A stretch of 64,000 nt of DNA from Trebouxia sp. TZW2008 (lineage: Eukaryota; Chlorophyta; Trebouxiophyceae; Trebouxiales; Trebouxiaceae), in the NCBI GenBank assembly GCA_002118135.1, contig BDIU01000370.1:87299-151298 (forward strand), given 5' to 3'. Shown here piece by piece: positions 10,686 through 20,928 of the stretch; positions within the stretch are counted from its first letter, which is position 1; each line of letters opens with the position of its first letter. Made by a program: the position numbers and the translations under genes. The notes under the pieces are model-generated. The model was given only the letters and a program-made list of their open reading frames with translations. It ran no database searches and was not told where the DNA came from.

Positions 10686-13600
10686 TCAAATTCGTTGCAC
10701 CGCATAGAGCTGGGCCGCTTTGCTGTCACAGGCTTCTACTACTTCACGCAGTGCTACATGCATGACTGCCAAGTCTTCATCTGTGCCTCCGTCGCTGTCT
10801 GCGGCTTTGCTTGCATTCTCCATACGACGCACTTGCCCTGCCAGCTCCTGCACAGCTAATGACATGTTGAAGAATCATGCAAAGATGCAGCAGCTATCAC
10901 TGAGTTGTGCCTGCGCTTTCGCCAGGCTCACAGGCTTAGCATGTAGGGCCGAACATGACAGACATGCATCATATGAGTTTGTGGTCAACAAGTGGCCGTC
11001 AAGTTGCATTGCTAAATTATGCCCTCAAATGCCACAATGTAGTGAAGCACTTGTTCAGCTGGCTTTTGATGCTGTGTGCGCATGCACGCTTTGCTATCCT
11101 GTCAAATTCTGTTAACAGGTGAGATCTTATGCGAGTGATGATACGTGATCACCTGATAGTGCTCGTATAGCTCATCATATTCCAACTGTAGAGACTGCTG
11201 GACTGTGCGCATGCCTTCAGACAAGAAGTCGCACCCTGTGGAGCTGCTGCTTTCTTCCGCCCTGCATCCAAGCACACTTGCATGAGGCCTTGTCACTGCC
11301 AGCCACACTCTGTATTTGCAAGTAGGTGTATGTGTGTAACACATGGATGCAAAAATAGAGGCGCACATCTCTTAGCGCTGCCTTGCTGTATCATTCTGCA
11401 GCCTTGTTGGTGCGCTCTACACGCATTGGCCTTCTTTTAATGCATGTTGTGTGCTGAGCGGAACATAGTGACGCTTTTGGCAACAGTAGGCCCAACACAT
11501 GCTTGCAACAACATGCACAATAGGTGCACAATCTATGTATCTTCACCTTGTGCATGAACATGCATCACAGCAATATCTATGAGCAGAACAGCATGCTTTG
11601 CAGGCATGCTATTAGCAATTGTCACAACTGCTTGCATTGAACCAATTGCACTGTCATGAGGCCACATTGCTCACCAGACTTGCCTAGGCAAGGGAGCTTG
11701 GTGGCTTCTGCCAGGGTCACAAGCTGTGCCATGGTTAGCAGCAGGGCTGCATGAGAGCTGCCTAGGGCTCTCAGACTGTAAGAGGGGCTCCCACAGTGCA
11801 AGTGGTGGCAAGCTGCGGGCATCCTGCTGCCGCTGCACATGAGAACGCAGTGCATCTTGGTTGCGAGCGCTCACCCTGCACCTCAAATTGAGGGTCAGGA
11901 AGCTTACTTGATTGTTACGCTGAAGCTGCAACACAGTGAATGTTGTCGACAAGAGGCAATATGCTGGTATGGTGATTTCTCTACATAAGCATTCAGGCTG
12001 CAACCTTTCTGTGCAACACAGGGTCTTGCCAACAACTGCTGCCCATCGGCTGCCTGTGCTGTTATACGCTTGCCCATAAAGTATTCATATGATACAAGAC
12101 CAGAGGAGGGCCTGTTTGAAGTCAGACAGCCTTGAAGGACCTTCAGCGTCAATGTTCACCTGTGTCCTGGGTGCCTGCAGTGCTTCTGATGGCAGCAGTG
12201 ACACCTGTGCTGCCTTGGGACTGCAGGCTTCCTAGTGTGCTTGCCATTGGCAGGTTTACAGTCATGATGACTGTGCCTTACAGGGCTGCAGCATGTAGCC
12301 CTAGGGCAGGGCAGCCGACTGTCAGAGGGACAAAACTCTGCTGCATGACAGTGCATGCTGTGCGTGCTGTGCTGACAGGGGCAAAGCATAGCAGGCGTGG
12401 CTGCAGTGCTTGACTGTCTGTTGGAGAGCATGGCTGTGAACATGTGGCGCAGGCCGTCATTAGCTCCCTGTACAGCCTGCAAGGCAAACAGTCATTCAAT
12501 CAGCCAGTGAAGTGATATCTCTAAGCAATGAACCATTGAAAAAAGAACAAACACATGAATGCATGAGCGAATGAATGAATGAATGGATGAATGAATGAAT
12601 GGATGAATGAATGGATGGATGCATGACTGAATGACTGAATGAATCTTTGTTCTCTTGGGAATGCAACAGGAGTAGCAAGATGGCTTTGTCATGAGATGCA
12701 CAGAAAATGCAGCAGCCCTGTGCAAGAAGCTGAAATTCTTCTGCACATGATTGCCTGGTGTCTTTCATTGAACCCATTGCTCATGGTTCTGCTGTCGCCA
12801 TAGGATTGGGCTTGCAGATCTCCTTGCAGTGCAAAACTCCCCAGCATACTTGATGCAGCGCTGATGGCAGGCTTTGTTGATATGTTCAAATCAACTGTAA
12901 CTGAATTGTGCATCGTGACCAAGAACAGACGAGCTGCAAGATGTGCAGAGCTTGTGCCCTACCGTGACAGTCGTCTCTGTTTTCCCAAATTTTGATGCGT
13001 GCGTGATGTACAAGCTAGCATTCAGGCAATTGGGGTGTGAGACATCACTTGATTGCAAGTACACCTCATGAGCCAGAATAGATGAGCTCAGAGTGGCGAG
13101 AGCTAGTCTCACACCTTGCCAGAAGCAAGTAGTGTTCTCTACTTGCTTCTGGCTGACTAGTGCATCTTGCAGCTTGCCGTTCAGCACCTTGTTGGTGTGC
13201 AGCATAAGTCAGGGCAGATGAAGTGAGGACGTTCAGAGCTTGTGGCCTACCTTCACAGTCTTCTCTGCTTGCTTCTGACTGTCTAGTGCCTCTTGCAGCT
13301 TGGCATTCAGGCCCTTCTTGGCGTGCAACAGAGCTTGTTGCAGCCCGGCCAGCTGAGCCTCCATGCCACTCACCCTCCCACTGGTCTGCAGCAAGACATC
13401 CACAAGTAATAAGTAGGCGCAGAAATCTTCAGGAGTTCTGTCATGACATGCAATATGATGCTGCTGAAGTGGCGTTGAAATTGCAAGAGCCAATGCCTCT
13501 CAGGAATATGGCATCTGTTTGACGCTTGTACATTAGCATAGCGTCCATGGAGTTGGACCTGTACAGTAGGCCTAATACCACCAAATCAGGTGACACTGAG

Positions 13601-16600
13601 ATCAGTAGTCCTCGATGTGCCGTTGTCATTGCATCTCACAGGACTGCCTGGTCTTGAACTGCAGCCACCTTGTGGTTCAGGGCCCTGGACTTTGCGCCCT
13701 GTTAAAATTCATGCAAGGCACTTCATGCTCATGCTCATATCACTCATGGACCCTTCATCAAGTGCATGTCAAGTGTATATGTGCATTAGTCTACATGCAA
13801 ATTACAGGTCTCATTGCCTGCAATGCAGTCAGGAGCGCGACTCATGAGCCAGATTTGCAGCGAGGCATGCTTGCACATGGCAGATGCATCCAAAGCCATC
13901 AGAACTGCAAGCACTACAGCCCAGCATGTGTTCAAATGGACTCCTACCAAGTGCCATGGATGCACTGTCAATGGCTGCTGTGCAGCTCATGCTAGGGACT
14001 ACCTGTGCAAGTAGTGCCTGGTAGCGGTGCAGCATGCTGTCAGCCTGGCTTGTGAAAATATGGTCGTGAGCCTGGCTTTGACACTCCTTGTCTTGAATAC
14101 TGGCGATTGTTGCCAGGCTGCTTCTCAGATGCTCTGTCTGCTGATTCACCCTGCAGCATCATGCAATGTTTGCCCCTATACTGGCTTGTGAAAACATGCC
14201 CTTTGAGACTTCTTGTCTTGACTGCTGGCTATAGTAATCAGGCTGCTTTTCAGATGCTCTGTCTGCTGATTCACCCTGCAGCATCGTGCAACGTTTGCTT
14301 CTATACTGGCTTGTGGAAATATGGCCGTGAGCCTGGCTTTGACACTCCTTGTCTTGGATGCTGGCTATAGTCGCCAGGCTGCTTCTCAGATGCTCTGTCT
14401 GCTGATTCACCCTGCAGGGTCGTCGTGCAACTTGACTTGAGGCAGCATGCCAGCCCTGCTGTTCAACAGATTGCGCAAGAGCTTCAGGACAAACAAACAG
14501 CTCTCCTACTTGATGCTTGGCAGAGGTACAGCACAAATGAGACATGACCCTAGACACAATAGGAAGGTGCATGTGCTGTAACGACGAGACACAGGAGCCT
14601 GCCTTGCTGATGCAGCAGCAGGGGGCTATTGCAGTTGTCTTGACTGGGCACAGTGGTAGCTTCCACAAGAATGCTCATGTTCATCATCATTTATTTGCTT
14701 CCCAATGAGGTCTATGACCCAGCTGAATGCATGCAGAAGCAACGAACTTCATTCAATGCTCAGCTCTGCTCGTGGTCAACAATTGAGGAGTGATAGGGAC
14801 GGGTGAATGCCTGGCATTTGCACGAGGACAGTGGGTTGTTCACCTTGTCTCCAGTGAACCCTTTTCAGACTGCACACTTTTCAGCTGTTGCTGCAGTGTG
14901 TCTAGCTGATGCTGCAAGGTCTGTTTCTGCTGTGCAGCAGCATGGTTAGCAGCGGTCAGCTCTTGACGCAGGCTCTGTGCTTCCTGCATACATGGTGCTG
15001 TTATGCTCTCTGTGTATGCAAGTGAGTTTCTGACAAGAGAAGGCCGGTCAAAGCGCTTGTGGGCATGACTGCCGTTGCGCCTTGCATCCTAAGGGAAGAG
15101 CAATAGCGCCAGAATGTATTTCTAGTTAGCCTGTGTGTCAAGGCTCGTGTGAGCAAGTGCTAGCACCTGATGCATGCACAGAGCTGACCAAGCACCACGC
15201 ATGCAAGCAGTATACAGATCCAACCATCGTGCTTGGATCTGAGGCTGTTGGTCACTGCAGCATGCAGCTGTTGATGCAGAGACACTGACAGCAACAATGC
15301 TAGCATCAGACTCGCCTTGCATCCACATGAACATCGTGCACTAGATGAGCTTGACACAGTGCTAGACAAAATGCGTCACGTCAATGCTGCTGCATACACT
15401 GAACATTGCCTGCTTTTACAAAGCAAATCTGTGCAGCTTGTTGCTTGTCATTTGCTTGGGCATCCTGATAGCGGTGATGACGCTGCTGCTGTTGCTGTGC
15501 CTCGCTTGGGCAGTTTGTTGCTTGTTGTTTGCCAGGGCATCCTGACAGCAGTGGTGATGCTGCTGCTGCTGCTGCTGCTGCTGTGCCTCACCTGTGCACT
15601 TTGGTGGTCATCATTTGCTAGAGTGTCCTGATAGCAATGTATCAGGCTGCTGCTGTCACAGAGGATACCTGTGCAGCCTGTTGCTTGTCATTTGCCTGGG
15701 CATCCTGATAGCAGTGCTGCTGCTGTTGCTGTGACTCGCTTGTGGTGTTGGTTGTTTGCTAAAGCAACCTGAGAGCAGTGTGTCATGCTGTCACAGAGCA
15801 TACCTGTGCAGCCTGTTGCTTGTCATTTGCCAGAGCATCCTGATAGCAGTGGTCATGCTGCTGCTGTTGCTGTGCCTCACGCAGCTGGAACTCTAGGCTG
15901 CTGCAGTGTGTTTCCAGCTGCTGCACCTTGTCAGCTGACTGAGTGCGCTCTTGCCTTGACTCTGCAATGCTGCTGGCCAAGCGCTCCTGTGATGATAACA
16001 ACAGCAATAACAATCAACACAAGATAACAGCATCATGACAGCAACAATAGCAGTATCAAATAGCAGCAATGCTGACAACAAAGTTGATCAAAATAATCAT
16101 AGTACTTTGGACAACAACAATCACAACAATAACTATTATGGTCAGAGCTTCTAGCGCATGTTCTAAGGACGTGTGGCACAAGTCTTATGTTGCCAGGTCA
16201 GCTTGATCTTGGCATCACGATATACGCAACAAATGATGCTGCAAGGTGTTCAAAAGGCTCTGTGTTATTTTCACCCTTGGAATGGCGCTGCCAACATGCA
16301 CAACAATCTGTCAAACCATTGCCAGACAATAGTTGCAACAGCTTTGCTGTTTGCGCAGACTAGCGACAGGCAGAATGCGCATTACAGTGCAGGTCAGTCA
16401 CCAGTGACTTGCTGACAAGTGCTTGGGGAGGACAAGAAACGCATACCATGTGTTCATGCAAGTCGTTGTTCTTTTGCTGCAATAGCTCTAGCTGGTCTGT
16501 GTTGCTGTCAAGTGACTGCTTCACTTTTGCGCCCGCCATTGACTGGTTGTGCAGCTGCTCCTGCAGCTGCCTGCAGTCATGTTGTGCTTCAGATAATTGG

Positions 16601-17015
16601 CAATAGTAAGCATGCACAACCTCAAGAAAGTAGCGCCAGCTTTTGTTGGAGTCAGCCAGCTAGTGTGCCTCTGCAGAACAGTTGTGTGTCACCTGACATG
16701 CCGGATCTGCTCTTGCTGTCGTGTCTCTGCGCTGGAGAGCTGACTGTCCTTCTCACGTAGCTCACCTTGCCGTCTGGCTGCAAGATCTTCAGCTGCTTTG
16801 ACCTAAGCACACTGAGAAACTTTGATGCTGACTTTTGGTCACAAGGGTGGTTGAGGTGTTATGCACATTGCAAGGTGCACCTTGCATTGCATCTGCTCCT
16901 TTTCTTTGCAAATCTCCAGCATCTGTACATCTAACCCTTTCAGCTTCTTCTGAAGTGTGACCAGAGCAGCTTTCATGGCAGCATTCTGCTGAGCCAGAGT
17001 ATTGCTGCACCCCAT
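10686..17015 (-). CDS. Long coiled-coil protein, family not recognised
   Basis: Exons that join in phase: 17015-16881, 16802-16693, 16570-16447, 15986-15804, 14983-14844, 14150-14003, 13385-13251 (325 codons). Two further exons, 11261-11153 and 10847-10686 (TGA), end the gene. The part between 11262 and 13250 is unresolved, although 12482-12410 and 11915-11690 look partly coding. Nearly all sequence is heptad-like and rich in Gln, Glu, Lys and Leu (NAAMKAALVTLQKKLKGLD, QLQEQLHNQ, ERLASSIAESRQERTQSADK, HQLDTLQQQLKSVQSEKG). The C terminus SLQLEYDELYEHYQ, ELAGQVRRMENASKAADSD, VALREVVEACDSKAAQLYAVQRI is the least repetitive part and the best probe for homologues. A structural or centrosomal/cytoskeletal role is only a guess. 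Three of its exons have tandem duplicates in introns. Confidence 0.7.
12555..12646. repeat. ATGA/ATGG tetranucleotide microsatellite
   Basis: About twenty near-perfect tetranucleotide units (GAAT/GGAT) in a run inside the unresolved intron area of the coiled-coil gene. Confidence 0.9.
12935..13330 (-). repeat. Degenerate tandem copies of a coiled-coil exon
   Basis: The used exon (13385-13251) ends with KLQEALDSQKQAEKTVK and donor GTAGGCC. A second copy at about 13205-13110 reads LNGKLQDALVSQKQVENT. A third, partial copy at about 12990-12935 reads FGKTETTVTVGHKL, including intron-derived residues of the donor side. The copies therefore include exon plus 5' splice site. Confidence 0.75.
14015..14425 (-). 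repeat. Exon triplication (VNQQTEHLRSSL module)
   Basis: Three copies of about 130-140 bp, each beginning CTGCAG/GGTGAATCAGCAGACAG, start at 14150, about 14281 and about 14416. The lowest-coordinate copy is the used exon, running on through MLHRYQALLAQ to a donor. The other two diverge after ACAAGCCA and have GTATAG there. The outermost copy could be spliced in frame (phase 2 in, phase 2 out). The middle copy is out of frame. Confidence 0.8.
15425..15890 (-). repeat. Five tandem copies of an exon 3' half plus donor
   Basis: The 3' half of exon 15986-15804 (EAQQQQQHDHCYQDALANDKQ, then QAAQ and its GTATG donor) recurs at about 15740-15670, 15650-15605, 15600-15505 and 15500-15425. The copies are encoded as SQQQQQHCYQDAQANDKQQ, QQQHHHCCQDALANNKQQ and QQRHHRYQDAQANDKQQ. 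Unit length is about 85-130 bp. The copies also contain CAG/CTG runs. Confidence 0.8.
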
Positions 17016-17335
17016 AGCTGCTGCGCAGCCGGCTCTGCTTAAGCGCGCTGACGGTGAGTACAAGTCGGCTTCAGTCTTGAAACTTCATGACTTGCAGACG
17101 AGCCTTTGGCGAACTAGGTCAGCCAGTTGTGTCAACAATGGCTGTCCAAAAGAAGTTTGAACGACCGGCTAGCAAGTCAAAATTGGGGCTGTTGCAACAG
17201 TGTCGGGCAACATCAGCCTTCCGTGCTGCCAGAACAGCTCATCGTCCGGGTCCTTGAGTGCACTACTAGTCCAGTCGAGGGACAATTTCGAACGTGTTTT
17301 GATCACTCCTTGCTGCAAAAGCTTTTGTGACTTGT
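17016..17335. promoter_or_regulatory. Divergent 5' region
   Basis: 320 bp between the coiled-coil gene (-) and the small membrane protein gene (+). The coiled-coil frame stays open upstream of its ATG to about 17063, without another ATG. I see no recognisable motif. Confidence 0.35.
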
Positions 17336-18318
17336 ATGGCTACAGACTCTAAGCCCAAGGCCGAAAGCAACAACGCTCAGGTTGCTGCGCCTCAGCCAGC
17401 CAATCAAAGTGAAGCCCCCGCTGGTAGACTTCCAAAAGAGCTGAGGCCATGGCAGGTTGCGTTTACATATGCTTGTATGCCCGTCTTCTTGAGCATGTTC
17501 ACCTGTGCCATCCTGGGACTCTATGTGATACAAGGTAAGCCAATGTAGACAATGATTCTCTCATGTCCGCGAGCTGTAAAGCTTGCACTGCACGCTCCAA
17601 TCCAAACCACTGCAAATCACTGCAGATAAAGAGCAGACAAGCTGGCTCAGTCATACCTGGTTTGGCGAGCAGTGGCGCATGGCTGTTGCCTGGAATCAGT
17701 TCATCAACTCTGGCATGCTCAATGGGGGCTTGTTAGGTAACAGCTCACCCAAGCTCTCTAAAGGACTGTTTGGTTGGGAGGGAAGAATAGCAGAGTTGAT
17801 AGGCTTGCGCTTTCAAGCAGGCAGTTCAGTGATCTCACATCTGTCTCCTTATCTCAGACTGTACATTCTGTTTGTTTGTTGATTGACTGACTGATCAATG
17901 CAGGCAGTGTCATTGCCTCAGTCAGACTGAAAGAGCATCGTGCTGCACGGCGGGTAAGTCGTTGACTCTGCTTGGGTCATGCTCATGCACCTTCAACATT
18001 CATTTTGCTACATACAACTGTCAACTTTCATCTTCACTGTATACAATGCATACAGCATACTTGATTCTTATGCATCAGAGCCACAATGAGCGCTTGACAA
18101 TGACATGACCAAGTGGGCTTCATGTTCTATGACAGCCTTGTTGGCTAGCTACAGTTTACCAAAGCCAATTTTTCCTCCTCTTGGCCCTGATGGACATCAT
18201 TGTGCATTGCAATGTACAGGACCGCCTCTTCCGCTCCCAGTTCAAGATCTACAAGCCTGAAGACCTAGTACAAGATAAGCGGAGTAAAAGGAAGTCAGAG
18301 CCAAAAAAGCGAAGATGA
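17336..18318 (+). CDS. Small single-span membrane protein, family not recognised
   Basis: Four exons, 17336-17534, 17626-17736, 17904-17953 and 18220-18318, join in phase (1, 1, 0); 152 aa. The N terminus (MATDSKPKAESNNAQVAAPQ) is hydrophilic and Pro/Ala/Glu-rich. One membrane segment follows (VAFTYACMPVFLSMFTCAIL, about residues 42-64), then a Trp-rich stretch (SWLSHTW, GEQWRMAVAWNQF) and GGLLGSVIASVRL. The C terminus is strongly basic (DKRSKRKSEPKKRR). The conserved-looking Trp-rich loop after the membrane segment argues for a real gene. Function unknown. Topology with the basic tail in the cytosol is inferred from the positive-inside rule. Confidence 0.65.
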
Positions 18319-18804
18319 TTCGTAAAACTACAAATAATGCTACTACTTCCTGCAAAGCTAGCACCTGGTGCTGCATGAAATGAAGGCTCGACATGTCTTG
18401 ATTGAGTGTGTATGCAACTCTTCCAGGTTAGCGTGTTTTAGCTCACAGCTGCATGCTGCGTCTTCAGCAGCATGTTTAGCGCCCGTTCATTGCATGCTTA
18501 ATGAAGTCTTGGTCTGATGACGGCCTCACATCATTTGTGGTGACCTCAGCCAGGCTGCAGTGTGGTTTCAAGCAAACACATGTGACAGGCACATGAGCAA
18601 AAAGAGTAAACCCACGTTTACATGTCACAGCTTCTCAGTCAAAACAAGGCTGCATGGTAAGCCTGGTGGCACAGCCTCGTCACGTGAAATGACTTTGTAG
18701 TCTGGATGAATGCATATGCAGGCGCTATTGCTAATGCAATCGCAAGTCAGAACTAGATGGATAGCTGGAAAGCACAGTCTGCACATATTTTGTTTACATA
18801 TGTT
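18319..18804. other. Convergent 3' gap
   Basis: 486 bp between two convergent stops. It holds only the 3' flanks; I see nothing else. Confidence 0.4.
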
Positions 18805-20120
18805 CTACACCTTCTTTTTGCCAGCTGCCGGTTGAACAGGTGACTTGGCAAGCGTATACAGTGCAAATCCCGCAACTGAGACAGCATAGCCGACCAGCTG
18901 CTTGCCAGAGATGACATCGCCCATCAGCACCCCAGCAAACACCACAAAGGCGTTTTTGACACAGCCTAGAACTTTGAATGTCAAGCCAGAGGTTGCTTTG
19001 ATTGCCCAGTAGCTGGTAAGATTCACAACAAACCCACCTGCTGCTGCCAACGCAAATCTAACAGGGTTGCTGAGGGCTATAGAAAAGCCACCATGAGGGG
19101 CAATCAGACCATCCCATTCAAAAAGTGCTGAACATAGCGCAAGACAGACACCTGTGGCAGGACTGAGATACACTAAGGCCTCCACAGCATTGTACCTCAT
19201 GTTGCCCAAAAGCAGCTGCATAAGGATTGTCCTGCAAGCTTCAGAGACTGCTGAAACAAAGAAGTATGCCAAGCCAACAAAGCTGAAATGGCTTGTTTGA
19301 CTCTCCAAGAAAGCTGCAGAGCCTGTGCCTGCGGAAATGAGTAAGACAGCAGCTGTCAATTGCAGGGTGAGGTGCTCAATGCCTGCTGCCACCCCAACTG
19401 ACAAAGTGATGGCTGGCAGCATGACTTTTATGACTTGGATGAAGGCCACTGATAGCGTGAAGTACGCCATGTTTCCAGTGATCAGAGACAGTGCTGACAG
19501 CAGGACAATTGGCAACAGGCGCTTCAGAAGAAACTCGGTGTCCGGGCGAGCTCGACAGGTCATAAAGCCTGCTTTGGCCAATGCCAGACCTGCACGACAG
19601 CACGGCACCCCACTAAGCCATCTCACAGAAAGCATGCTTGGTTTTGTCTCCAAAGTTGATGCACACAACCACCAAAGTGAAAGCACTGTGACATGTGCAC
19701 TGCACATCCTGCTGTTGCACTTGTGCTGGTTATGTGGATTGGACGTTGTCCTGCCGAGCTTTAAGGTTGCATTGCGCACGCAGCGGCTATGCAATCCGAT
19801 GTGAGATGAATTCAGCGTGTGAATCACGACATGTGCTTACCGCCCAGATATGATGTAAATTGGCCTGCAGCCGTCAAAGCCATTGGATAACGGAAACCAT
19901 GGCCCACCATCAGCTCCTTGTTGAGTAGGATCAAACCAGAGCTGGATACAGTCCAACACAGCAGGGCCACAACAGGCCAGATCAGCCTTGTTGCTTTCTG
20001 AGGCTCTGCATGTCTTGCAGTCCCAACATTAAGGCGCTGAGCCCTCTTGATGCCTTCAAATGGGGTGGGATCTGAGCTGACGGCATCATGCATGCTGCTC
20101 GAACGCTCATAACGTCTCAT
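18805..20120 (-). CDS. Drug/metabolite-superfamily transporter, TPT / nucleotide-sugar type
   Basis: Two exons, 20120-19841 and 19589-18805, joined in phase 1; 354 aa, normal for the TPT/nucleotide-sugar transporter family (about ten helices). The first exon has an about 60-residue hydrophilic leader, then WPVVALLCWTVSSSGLILLNK, the first helix with the conserved LNK. The second exon contains GNMAYFTLSVAFIQVIKVML, the helix-4 signature of the plant KV/A/G subgroup, plus FFVSAVSEACRTILMQLLL and SGLTFKVLGCVKNAFVVFAG. The lysine residues KVML and KVLGCVKN fit substrate/phosphate contacts known in the family. The C terminus is lysine-rich (AAGKKKV), as in Golgi/ER members. The substrate cannot be told from sequence. 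Start: the first in-frame ATG (MRRYERSSS); the frame is open further upstream without ATG. Confidence 0.85.
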
Positions 20121-20928
20121 AGCTGTGACTCCCTGGCTGTCTGGGTTTGAGAGATGTTCTTGGCGTACTGCAGCAACACCTGATCTGATGCTGTATGCAA
20201 AGAAGACAGTGCCAAGGGAGGTCGAAATGTTGCTTGCAGCACCTTGTTCACGAGCCAATCTGCATCTCTTAAAGCTCTGTCAAAGATTGTCTGCAGACGT
20301 TCCCCTGAAGTTTCCTCGCTGTGGCTCACGAAATTCTCACGCAGAAGTCGCCTATAGTAGCCCCACGAAGCCCTGCTCACGCAATCATGCAGTGAGATTG
20401 CGATAAAACAAGACTGGGCAGTCAGCCAGCTTCAGTGCACAAGTTAGCCTGTGGAAGCTAGAAGCGAGCGTGCTTGAGAGAACGGGCGTCACGTCAGAAG
20501 CCGTGGCAAGCAGTCTCGGAGAAGACGACAAAAGCAAGCAAAGCTCATTCAAGTCACCTGGGCAGCTCACGCGATCGGCGAAAGAGCTTGCGGTACAAAT
20601 GAACGGCAGCCTGAGTCATGGCTTCGGAGACATACGCTATGCAGTGATGTTGTCAGATCGGCATGCAGTTCAACAAAGAACCGAACGGGTTCTTGTTGGG
20701 CAGCACAAGGGCGAGTTTTTGTTTCTTTAAACGTTCGCTGATGCTGATGAGAATAGACTCAGATATAATTCACAGCGCATCTGGACCAAGGCAAGCAATA
20801 ATTTTTGTCCTGATCCACACGTGGCCCTTCGCCGCCCAGATTAGTCACAGCAGCTGCTTGAAGAGTGCTCTGGCTCGGGCTCGACGCGCAGCGCAAGTTA
20901 CCCAAGCTGCCTTCTTCAGCGCAAAAGG
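20121..20928. promoter_or_regulatory. Divergent 5' region of transporter and NOP53 genes
   Basis: 808 bp between opposed start codons. Short open frames occur on both strands but none has splice-linked or conserved content. I see no recognisable regulatory motif. Confidence 0.35.

Noticed and set aside
19325..19804. 159-codon plus-strand open frame
   Set aside because: Antisense of the well-supported transporter exon.
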